Assembly: GCA_029207755.1 (NCBI GenBank)
Contig: JARCOQ010000009.1
Coordinates: forward strand, 32,014,914 to 32,078,913
Source of the DNA: Chamaea fasciata
Taxonomy: Eukaryota > Chordata > Aves > Passeriformes > Sylviidae
DNA: 64,000 nt
Reading direction: 5' to 3'
This document shows positions 14,769 through 25,106 of this stretch, one piece after another. The notes beneath the pieces were generated by a model, which was given only the letters and a program-made list of their open reading frames with translations, did not search any database and was not told where the DNA came from. Position 1 is the first letter of the stretch; every line of letters starts with the position of its first letter. The position numbers and the translations under genes were made by a program.

Positions 14769-16527
14769 AGATGCTGGGAAAAAAAACTTGGGCTCACCAA
14801 AAATGAGATTTGTTCCAGGAGACAGCTGTAATTCTTCACTGTTTCCTTTTAAAACACGACACAACCACAGCTGAACTCCTCAGTTTCAGCCTTTCCCCTC
14901 TCTGACCTGCGCTGCCTTGTGCACCTCATTGTTTTAGTGACAGTGCTCTGGCTGCAAGAGGTGGAAAGCAAAACCCTCAGGAAGGTGAGAACAGCAAGAA
15001 GCTCATTTCCACCCCCCAAATTGTATTAATTGATAGCAGCTCATTTCTCCAGACTCATTTCGAGGCTGTTTGATGCCATTCCTCCACTTCAGGGGTTGCA
15101 CAGTGCCAAACCTCTCAGCAGCCCTGAGCATTTGCAATTCCAGGTGCTCCCTCTGCTCACCCTTTCAGACCCTGCAGTGTTTCTTATCTCTTCTCGCCAG
15201 TAATGCACCACTCACCTCCCATAATTGCCTTGGTCTGTTGGGTTGATTTATCCAGCCTTCAAAACAATTCATTTATATTTGAAATTGGATTAGAAATAAA
15301 CACGAATTCCGCTCCCCCGATATGAAAACAACCAGAGTGTTACCATTATTTCATGATGCATTGAGAACAAGTGCCCTGTCTCTTTATACAATCAGTTTAA
15401 TTCCCCTGCTTATTAAAAATTATTATTCGGGTATTTATAATAATAAACACAAAGCACAGATTTTAAACCTGGGGTTTACACGCCCTGAGAACAGGCTGGT
15501 GTTTCTTTAAGTTGCACTGAGAGCTGCCTTCCTTTTTTAAAATAAAGATTTGTGCCAGAATTTATCCTGAAGTCTTTGACATTTGCATGTCCTGAGCAAC
15601 TGCAAATATTCCACTGCAGCACCAGACGCTTATTTAGGGACCTACAGGTGTTCATGGCCACACTTCCAGCAATGCCAAACCCTTCCTCTCCGAGAACATT
15701 TCCCAAAAAGCTCTGTCCACAGGAGCTGAGCCCTGTGCTCATGTAAGGCTCAGAATCAACGGCTGCACCCCACAGAGGGCCCGGTTTGTTACAGGACTAA
15801 GGAAATATCCATGAATCATCCAGGCACAATCTGCAAACAGGGCTCACATCAGGCCTCACAAAGGTTTTACAGCGCTCCACTGCCTTCTACAGCGATTTCT
15901 TATTTATGCTTGGGGGAACTCCATCAAGTTGGGCTCTCAGAGTGTGTAAAACGTTTATATTCACCGTTTTCTCTGTCAGTGTTTGCAGGGACTGATTGCT
16001 CTACTCATCAGAGCATTAGAGACCAGCACTCGCCTGATTTCCTCTGTGCCGCCAACATCTCTCAGCTGAGTGCCCTGGGTGAGTCAGGGTATGGATGGGC
16101 AGAGCTTTTATCCTCACCTTTCTTCCATTTCTGCTGCGGATCTGCAGCCAAACCCCTGGCTGAGGGGCAGGGCTCCCTCCTGGCTGGTGCTGCTCCACCT
16201 CCTCACTTGCCCAGGTTTTCCTCTCTCCAGTTCCATTTCCAGCTGCTTTTGCTCTGACCTTAACCCCTCTCCATGGCAGAAAACTCAAACGTGCCATGAA
16301 GGTTCACCTGTGCACCTCTTCCCCACCAGCTCCCAATCTTTGGTTTGCGTGGAAAACGGAACAATTGTCACTTCTGGGGAATTGTGACACCAAACACAGG
16401 GACCTTCCTCAAACCTAAAGGGAAATATCTCTTGGAAGCAATGCTGCTGCAAAGACAAAATGTTTTGGGTCTGCCTCTCTGTGGTTGGGAAAGAAACATT
16501 CCTAGGCTGGTACTGATCTTTTATATC

Positions 16528-16990
16528 ATCACAGAAGGGTTTGGCTTCAAAGGGACCTTAAAGCTCATCCAGTGCCATGGGCAGGGACACCTTCCACTAT
16601 CCCAGGCTGCTCCAAGCCCCAAAGTCCAACCTGGCCTTGGACACTTCCAGGGATCCAGGGGCAGCCACAGCTGCTCTGGGCACCCTGTGCCAGGGCCTGC
16701 CCACCCTCCCAGGGAACAATTCCTTCCCAATATCCCATCCATCCCTGCCCTCTGGCACTGGGAAGCCATTCCCGTTGTCCTGTCCCTCCATCCTTTGGAA
16801 AGAGTCTCTCTCCATGTTTCCTGTGGCTCCTTCAGGCACTGGAAGAAGACAATGAGGTCACCCCAAAGCTTCTCTCCATGCTGAACACCCCCAGCTCTCC
16901 CCCAGCCTTTCCTCCCAGCAGAGCTGCTCCATCCCTCTGATCCTCCTGGACTCTCTCCAGCAGCTCCAGGTCCCTCCTGTGCTGGGGCCA
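16528..16990 (-). repeat. CR1 LINE 3' fragment, longest copy
   Basis: A reverse-complement CR1 runs from ATCACAGAAGGGTTTGGC through GCTGAACACCCCCAGCTCTC to CAGCTCCAGGTCCCTCCTGT. At about 460 bp it is the most complete copy in the window. Confidence 0.93.
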
Positions 16991-18589
16991 GGTGATTTCT
17001 CCGCAAGAACTGTTTGTGTTGCAGCTTTATCTCAGCTTTCCTTGAGCAACCCGGCTCAGGCAACAGGGCTCTTTCCTCCTTCCCGAGTTTCTGCAATCCC
17101 AACACACAAAGCCCCGTGTCCAAACCCATCCCCAGAGTCCCTGGCACAACAGGAAAGATCAATATGGGTACGAGGCACAAACCCCGCAGTGTGCAGCAGA
17201 AAGGCAACGCATTCCAGACCCCTGCTCCCTGAAACTCACAGCCCCCTTCCAAAACCACCCCTGCTCCTTTCCACACACACACAAATCGCTTTATTTTCGC
17301 TTTGAACCCGCTGTTTCCTTTTTTTTTTCCCTTTTGCTCCCAAGCCAGGGCTATCAGCAAAGACGGAGTTGGCAGCTGATGCTTTGGGCATGACGCGGCT
17401 CCTGTGCCACCTCCCCGGCGGGCGCTCTCCGGCTCCGCTCCCTTACATGGCCTGCAGCTCGGGCAGGCACGGCATTCCCCACATTCTTCCCTTTTTCCCT
17501 GCTTTTTATCCCCGTTTCTCTCGGGGAGGAGGGAACACAAACAACAAGGAGTAAGGCCGCCCTCTGCTGCCCTGCTCGAGCCGCAGCCTCGCACCCACCA
17601 CTTGGGTAACACCGCCACAAAAAAAAAAAAATAAAATATTTTAAAAACCCAACAAAGCACCCCGAAGCGATCAAAATGCAATACAAAAAAATCAAAATCA
17701 TAAATATCACAAATATAAAAATCAAAAGTAGTCACCGCATTAAAATAAAAAAAAAAAACAACTTAGCAATGCTATTGCTCAAGCCCAGCTTTAACACATT
17801 AATTTATTCGGTTTCTCTGCAAGGGGCTACCACAACTTTTTAATCACAGGTTTTTCTCGCGCTACCCAGTACAACTCCCCAAAGTGGCATCTTAAGGGGC
17901 CTATTTATGTAAAAAGGGGCGTTTATAAACCCACGGCACTGTCTGTAGCTCCCTGACAGCAATCAAACTCACAGCCTGCTTCTGCTCAACATTCATTTGG
18001 CCCAATAAACAAATTATTTCAGAGCTGTAACAACTGTGCCTGCACACACCACACTTTGGGCGGGTTTTCTTGACTATTCCCGTGGCATGGTAAATGACAC
18101 CATCTCTTTGTTCCCCCTCAAACAGATGCAAAAGATTGATCTGGTGCAAGTTGGAATCAATGATTGGATGCAGCAAATGGACATTAAAGTATCGACTCGC
18201 ACCCGTCCCTGGCTCAACTCTCAACCACTCTGAGCGTGCAAACAAAATTCAGGACACACAGACCCAAACATCCCTACTTTTTAGTGTTAATGACCAGTCT
18301 GAAAAATGAAGGGGGTTTCCGTTCCTCTAGACATGCCACATATTGTCTCATTTCTTTGGAGTTTAAATTATTCCATTTTTTGGGAGTCTGGCTCTTTTTA
18401 CTCTACATTTATATTCCCTTACAAACTCCCAGAAAAGTCAATTAAATTTAAAGAGTTCGCAATAATGCCACAAATATTTCACTACAATTGCAGTTAATCC
18501 ATCACCTCCCCAAAACCCCACAACAAACCCCAACTTCCCGAACTGCTCAGATCTACAGATAAAGTCAAGCATTGCAAGCAAACTCTGAT

Positions 18590-18619
18590 TTTAAAAAAAA
18601 TAAATAAAATAAATTAAAA

Positions 18620-18662
<43 letters not shown>
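18590..18662. repeat. A-rich tract with a long A homopolymer
   Basis: TTTTAAAAAAAATAAATAAA grades into an uninterrupted run of more than 30 A. It may be an old retroposon tail, but the sequence 5' of it is not a recognisable element. Confidence 0.9.
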
Positions 18663-18663
<1 letters not shown>

Positions 18664-19829
18664 CAAAGGCAATTTCCAGACAGAATCGGTATTGATTGGG
18701 GAAGAGAACAGCAACTGCTGAGCAGGGAGGGGTAAATTATGGGAGAAGAATCAATCCAGGAGCCCCACCAGGATGGGGAATTTAAGTAAATGTGGTTTTT
18801 ATCCCACAAGCTTCTCTGTATTTTTGTCGGGGATGCCCAGAACAGGGGGAAAATAAAGTTTTTAAAAGGCAAGTCAGACCCAAGCAGATTAAGTGATTCA
18901 GGAAAATAAACCAAACGTCAGGTGAAACCAGCCAATTCCCAGTTCTTTAGTAGGATAAAATCCCTACCAGCAGGTGAAATTGGAGGTGGGAACCCCAAAT
19001 CCAGGAATCCAGCCCACAGATGAGCCACACTCTGCCCTCTCTGCTCTTCCAAAAAGAGAGGAAACCACGGATTTTACCCTCCTCTCTTCTCCTATTTAAA
19101 TGTTTGATGAAAACCCTCACAGCTGGAGCAGGTTTGGAGCTCTTCAGTGGAGAGTTCACCTCACCTGGGTGATTCCTGGATGAGAGGCAAAGCTCAGAGC
19201 AGATCCTTTCCATGTCAGCTTAGGAAAGATCTCAGCCATTCCTTAAACTTTTGTCCCATGAACCCAATCCCAACAGGGTTCCTCCAATTCTTCAGAGTGC
19301 CGAATAATGCTTATTATCAACACAAGAGCAGGGGAGAAATGGGAATATTTTCCACTTGTAACTAAATTCTGTTTTTCTTTCCACCAGAAAAGCCTTTTAA
19401 CGTGAACTCAGGTTTTGTTGGCCAGTGAATGGCAGGTGATGTGTTTGCAAAATTAAGCTGTCAATTTGTAGAGCATTATTAGGACTCGTTGCATGATGCT
19501 AATGGGTTTTAAATATTTTTTTTTTCTCTTTGATTTTTCTTCCCCTTCAGCAACACAAAAAGAGACTGGCACATCACACTACTAAATCTGCAGAAACATC
19601 TTGAAGTTCTTGCAGAGAGCAGTGATTAAAGCTTTAAAAAATGTACCTGTTTCCCCCCTGAAGGAACAGAGGGCTGCTGGAACATAAATCCAGCTGAATT
19701 AGAGCACAGCTCGTCTGCTGATCATTCAAACCACAGGGTTAAACCCATCTCTAGTAACTGCAGCTTTAGTTTGTTTCATTTTATCTCATTTCTGTTCCTG
19801 AAAAATCACAGCAGGCTGAAAGAAGGATG

Positions 19830-19965
19830 AACGTAATTGCACCTCCAGCGAGCTGCACGGGTTAATTAACATAATTACTCATTCCTAGCCTGGTCAGCTC
19901 TGCTGCATTCATCTGCTGCACGCCCAGCCTGAATAATTCAGCAGGTATCAATTATTTATGGCCTG
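19830..19965. promoter_or_regulatory. Homeodomain-motif-rich patch, possible conserved noncoding element
   Basis: GGTTAATTAACATAATTACT and CAATTATTTATGG concentrate TAATTA-type cores in about 130 bp, with the exact palindrome GTTAATTAAC. It is not repeat-like. Confidence 0.3.
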
Positions 19966-20154
19966 GAGCTCTCCCGGAGGAATTGTTGGCAGTCAGTGCC
20001 AGGGATTGGACTTGTCAGGCAAAGCCAAGCCCTGCCCCACCAGGCCCAGCTCTGCCTTATCCTGGGGATCCGAGCAGGGAAAATGGGAAGGGGTTGCATT
20101 TAGCCACCAAAAATACCGTGTTTTAAATCTCCTCACATCCAGCTGGGATCAAAA

Positions 20155-20415
20155 CTAAAAGAAAATATAAAATAAAATATAAAATAAAATATAAAATGCA
20201 AAATATAATGAAATAAAATGGAATTTTGTAAAATTAAATGGAAGTGTTAGCACGGCTTGGCCAAGGCAGCATGGGCTGGAAAGAAAAACCTCCAGCCCAT
20301 CAACATCACGCTAAAATTGCCCAAACCCCACTTCATTCCCAGTAATTGAAGTGGACAGGAAGAGTCACATGATGGGGCAGTAAACTCATGGTCACAGCTG
20401 CCTTAGGAAGGAAAC
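20155..20415 (+). repeat. Dispersed/duplicated ~200-bp segment, copy 1, with AAAAT tract
   Basis: An AT-rich AAAATATAAAATAAAAT tract (20155-20222) precedes a segment containing GGCAGCATGGGCTGGAAAGA and CACATGATGGGGCAGTAAAC. That segment recurs 3.2 kb downstream with perhaps 15 percent differences. Confidence 0.85.
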
Positions 20416-20612
20416 TTGATTTATTGGGGATGGCAGTGACATCAAAGGAATCTGGAGGGAAAAAAAGTCACCTTTTCCTTTTGGTCCTTTGATGGAATGT
20501 GTTGGAAAGGAGAAGGGTGCAAGGCACAGACATTCCTCCCCTGTAATCTCTGCCATGATTTGCTCTTCTGGCAATCACAGTGCTGGGTTTAGGTAGGGAA
20601 GGACCCTACAGG

Positions 20613-21621
20613 TATAAAATGGGTATTGAGACCTCCAAACACCAAGGGTGTTACCTGTGCCCAGCCCACCTGCAGGCTGCCAGAAAAGCCGGGCTGGAGT
20701 TCTCTCTCCTCCTGCTGAGAAGAGCTTCTGCACCTCCATCCTCTGCTTTGGTGGGGCCCCAGTGAAGAACCATCCCCACACCAACCCAGAGGGTGAAGTT
20801 TGCCCCGTGTGTGAGGAGGAAACCACGAACTCAAAGGACAACATACAGCCAGAGGCCAGGAAGGAGCTGAAACTCCTGGTGGCTGAGGCTGGACTGCTTT
20901 TTCGGAGTGCTAAAACCCCCCTGTGGCAAAGGATGCAGCTGGAGGCGGTGTTGAAGAAGATAAACAAATACCTGGGAGCTGGTGTTTGTCAAGGGCAGAA
21001 GGGGCTTATGGAAAAAAAAACCCAGAGTAAAAATCCTATTTTACATTATATCGATGCTATAATCGATTAAGTGCTCAGTATTAAGGGGCATTTTTGGAGG
21101 AGCAGCGAAAGGTTTTACAAGAACTGAAGGTGGGTAAATCCATGGGGAAGTGAGGCACCTATTTTGAACAAGGACAAATAGCCAGGCGCACAAAACCCCT
21201 GGGAAAGGGCTGGCTGACCCACATGTCCACCGGCAGCTCCAGGTCATCTCCAGTGCCCATCACCACCCCAGCTGAGCAGATTTACGCTCTCAAACCCCCA
21301 AAGCACCCAGCTTTTCCCTGCCCAAGAGTGTTTATCCCCAAATCTTCCCCCTCTGGAGCCTCCGCTGCCTGCTCAGCCACCCCACATCCCCTCCAGCCCC
21401 GAAGAGCTGCGCCAAGATATTTTTCCACAGCCAAGCCCAGCAGGCAGGAGAGGCTTCTCCCCACCTTCCCCTCAGGAATCCTTCCCCGATGGAAGTCCCG
21501 GAGCGGGAACAGCACGGCCTTTCAGCCCGCCCCGGCTCCAGGGGCAGCTCCTGGAGGGTGCTGTGGTTACCCACAGGGCACCACCGCCCTGTGCAGCCCT
21601 TATTCAAACCTTCTGAATAAA
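20613..21621 (+). other. TATA box, 140-codon ORF and AATAAA in order; uncertain transcription unit
   Basis: A consensus TATAAAAT (20613-20620) precedes an ORF from ATG 20648 to the stop at 21068-21070, and AATAAA occurs at 21616-21621. The middle of the ORF reads like protein (EGEVCPVCEEETTNSKDN, then a Lys/Glu/Leu-rich amphipathic helix near LKLLVAEAGLLF). I recognise no family. It could be a small lineage-specific gene, a decayed retroelement or LTR, or chance. It lies between the two copies of the direct repeat. Confidence 0.25.
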
Positions 21622-22229
21622 GACTTCTGCTCTGTGAGGCCCTTTGGCTGAGGGCACAGGGTGGGGAGGCAGAGCTGAAAGCGTTTTTTCATTCCCAGGA
21701 AAGCCAGCATTCCCAGGAAAGCTGTGAGCCCCTGCAGCTTTGCCCTCCCTCTATTCCCTGGCAACTGAGGCGTCAGTTTTTTGGGAGCTTTTTTTTAACC
21801 ACTTCCCAGCTTTAAGCTCAGTGTTGTCCCCTGGATTTTGTCAGGGTTTTACAGCAAGACGTGGCTCCGTCGCTGCCTTAAGCATCAAATATTTCCAGCC
21901 AGGTGGAAGATAAACCCGAAATAATCCAAGAGTTAAAGCTGCACTTTTCTCCCAGATCTCCTTTCCCTCCCAGAATCCATGGCCAGGAGGGAGGCAGCAT
22001 AAAATCCATCTTACACTGAATTTACATTAATGCTCTGACCAGACTCAATCCGGCCCTGGTTCTCCCACATGGGACCAAACCCTTTCTTTTCTTGCACCAC
22101 CAACGGCTTTGCCAAGCTCTTTTGAACTGAAAAATTAGAGAGAGGCTGGAAGTGCAAGAACAGGCAAGAGAAACAGCCTAGGTTTGGCAGTTCTTTTACC
22201 ATTAGGCTGGGGTTTTTAGGGCGTGGTGG

Positions 22230-22545
22230 CTCATGCTCCACAGAGAATCCTAAAGGTTGGAAAAGCCCTCTGAGATCGCGTCCAACCATACCCAGCACTG
22301 CCAAGGCCACCTCTAACCCATGTCCCCAGCTGCCACATCCACAGTTTTGGAACACTGTGTCTCCACCACTTCCCTGGGAAGCCCCTTCCAAGGCCTAACC
22401 ACCCTTCTGGTGAAGGAATTTCCCCTGATATCCCATCTAAACCCCCTCTGGAGCAACTTGAGGCCATTTCCTTGTCCTGTCTCTGTTCCCTGGGAGCAGA
22501 GCCCGACCCCCCTGGCTGTCCCCTCCTGTCAGGGAGTTGTGCAGA
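22230..22545 (-). repeat. CR1 LINE fragment, second subfamily
   Basis: CACAGAGAATCCTAAAGGTT, CGTCCAACCATACCCAGCAC, CAGCTGCCACATCCACAG and CCTGATATCCCATCTAAACC mark the CR1 subfamily with the three-residue gap at 'accacttccctgggaagccc'. Confidence 0.85.
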
Positions 22546-22849
22546 GCAATAAAATTCCACACAGGGCTTGATCTTACTGGGGAGATTCCAAAGCTCCAAG
22601 TCTCAAACAAACCTGAGCCATTCCTCATTTCCAGCCTGATTTTCCCTCCAGTGCTCCCGAATGAGAAGCTCAGTTAAAAAGACAAATCTGTGTTTAACCT
22701 CCTGGACACTTTTATTGGTTGGAGACCAGTAAATTCTCGTTTCTTCGAGGGTCCAGGCCTGCTTTATCCAGCCTGATAAACACAGTCACCACCCTGGACA
22801 CGGCTGGGGATGTGAACGAGTGGAAACCGGATTTGGGAAGGCAAAAGTG

Positions 22850-23070
22850 AGCGAGCATCTCGGCGTTTTAAAGATCAGCCAGTAATGGGATGACATTTCC
22901 TTTCTCCAGGAACATTTGTCTGTAATGAAAGCGACGCCTGAGCACATCAGATCGGGCTGTAATTATCCCATTATCCTTGTGCCGGGTCTGGAGGCTAAAC
23001 TGAGATAATATCAGTGGAAAATGCTTCCCCCCACACTGGGAAATCATTCCTTCCATACTTTCATTAGGGG
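22850..23070. promoter_or_regulatory. Possible conserved noncoding element
   Basis: Non-repetitive, mid-GC sequence carries AGTAATGGGATGACATTTCC, CTGTAATTATCCCATTATCC and AACTGAGATAATATCAG. The texture (TAATTATCC/GATA cores without microsatellite or CR1) is that of an enhancer. Confidence 0.3.
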
Positions 23071-23346
23071 ACTATCAGGCTCAAGCAGCATTTGCTGGGA
23101 GCAGGAGCAGCCTGAAACAGCACCTCAGCTTTTCTCTCAAATCCGGCTCCTTAAATCAGCCCCTTAGGATGTGAATTGGGGAAAGAAGTGCTTGGGATGA
23201 CACCAGCAGAGAGCAAAGGGCGGAAGAAACCTCACCAGAACATCCTCATGTCCTCAGCAAGAGACTCATGGCAATCCTGGTGTTCTCCAGGCCAAAAACC
23301 ACCCTTGCTCCCAAGGCCAGGCACCTCAGACTGAGAGGAAAGGAGA

Positions 23347-23662
23347 TTAAAATAAAATAAAATAAAATAAAATAAAATAAAATAAAATAAAATAAAATAA
23401 AATAAAATAAAATAAAATAAAATAAAATAAAATAAAATAAAATAAAATAAAATAAAATAAAGAGGAATTTTATATAATTAAATGGACGTGTTAGTATAGC
23501 TTGGCCACGGCAGCATGGGCTGGAAAGAAAAGCCTCCAGGCCACCAACATCATACTAAAATTCCCCAAATCCTACTTCATTGCCATTTAATTGAAGGGGA
23601 CAGGGAAAATCACATGATGGGGCAGTAAACTCATGGTCACAGCTGCCTTAGAAAGGAAAATA
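23347..23662 (+). repeat. Dispersed/duplicated ~200-bp segment, copy 2, with expanded AAAAT array
   Basis: A near-perfect AAAAT pentanucleotide array (23347-23462, about 23 units) is followed by the second copy of the segment seen at 20215-20415, including GGCAGCATGGGCTGGAAAGA and CACATGATGGGGCAGTAAAC. Confidence 0.87.
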
Positions 23663-25007
23663 TTGGGCAAGTCCCTGGATAAAAAATGATCTTATGGGTC
23701 AGCACCTGAACAGATAAACACAGAGCAGGACATGAATATGGACAGCTAAAATACTGGAAAATAGAGTGGTTCAGGACTTTGCACACTGGGGTTTTTTAAT
23801 TTTCAACAAAAGGTGAGCCAGAGGTCACTGAGTTTGCTCTCGATCTTCGCTGAGTTCTGGAATACACAAAAACCACATTTTGGAGAGCCAGAGGAAAGTG
23901 AACGCTCCACCAGGATTTTAGCAGGTAAATGAAATCCCACAGGTAATTGTGTCAGCCTGACACGGAACCCTGCACATCTTCTGGGATGTGCCAGCCTCCA
24001 TTTAATTGCTGGAAAAATTACGGCGAGACAACAAACTGCCAATCCGCGGCGCCCTATGGAAAACAGATCTCGTGGAATGAGCTAAGCCAGTTTTACTAAA
24101 GCTCCTGCAAATTGGGCTGGAAAAAAAAATAAAAGCATTTGCAGCCATGCAGCGCAATTAAAAGGCTGCTGTGAAGCGGCTGAAGCACAAACTCGAGCTC
24201 GTTGGGAGCGTCTCCAGCTCCGGGGGCTTTTATCCTGGCGCGGGGCGGGTTGGAAGTGAGGGAAAAACCCTCGGGAGAAGCGTGGGAAGGACGGGGCAGG
24301 ATGAGCAGCTGGGCCGGGAAGCCGAGATGGATTCAGGCTGGAAATGTGGAACCAATACTGAAGGCAGAGCGATCAGGGGAATAAATCTTCCCCTGCAGCT
24401 CACAGGGCTGCCCCCATCACCGGCAGGGCGCTGGGATGGGAAGGGGGTGATTTTATTGATGACAAAAACGCACCCGCGGAAACAAAACCTCCACGGAGGC
24501 CAAGGGCTCATCTGCAGACGGGGCTGGATGAGCGAAGCCGGCCCCGCTGACCTCCTGAGATTGCCACTCAGGAGCTGAAGCATTTCCCACTGCTTCTCTG
24601 CCACCCAGCATCGCCCAGCCCCGCCTGAAGGGCTCCTAAGTGGCCACAAATGGAATTTGAAATCTCCTTCGCCACGGCAGGGTTGCACTCTGGACTTAAA
24701 GCCCAACTTCCCGCAGGCTGGGAGAGGGATGCCGGCATTTCTCAGCTCCCTGCCTTCCCTCTGAACACCATGAGCGCCACACCCACGCAAGGAGCTGCTG
24801 CTTCCAGTTCCCAGGGAATCAGGAAAGGAGTCACTGGGGGGGAAACCAGCTCCTGTGGACTTCTCCATGTGCTGCCTGGGCAGGAGCCATCACAAAAACC
24901 CTGCCTGGGGAGATCCATGACATCATCCCACGGGAAGTTTCCCCCTCTGTTTTCTATTTGATTTCAAGATTTTAAAAGAGAATTGATTTTTTAGCTACTG
25001 AATATTT

Positions 25008-25106
25008 GGCAACAAAACGAAGGGGAAAGGAAAGGAGAAGGAGAAAGAAAGAGAGCGACAGAGAGAAAGAGAGAGAGAAAATGAGAAAGAGAGAAAGAGC
25101 ACCCCA
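25008..25106. repeat. Purine-rich GAAA/GAGA simple repeat
   Basis: About 100 bp of AAAGGAGAAGG and GAGAGAAAGAGAGAGAG on the plus strand, polypurine with no coding sense. Confidence 0.85.

Noticed and set aside
16521..17735. 404-codon minus-strand ORF
   Set aside because: It runs through a CR1 fragment and low-complexity A/T-rich sequence (poly-Phe/Asp start). No domain or gene structure.
21223..21651. 142-codon ORF downstream of the 20.6-kb ORF
   Set aside because: Different frame, Pro/Ser/Ala-rich, and it runs across the AATAAA signal. Probably chance.
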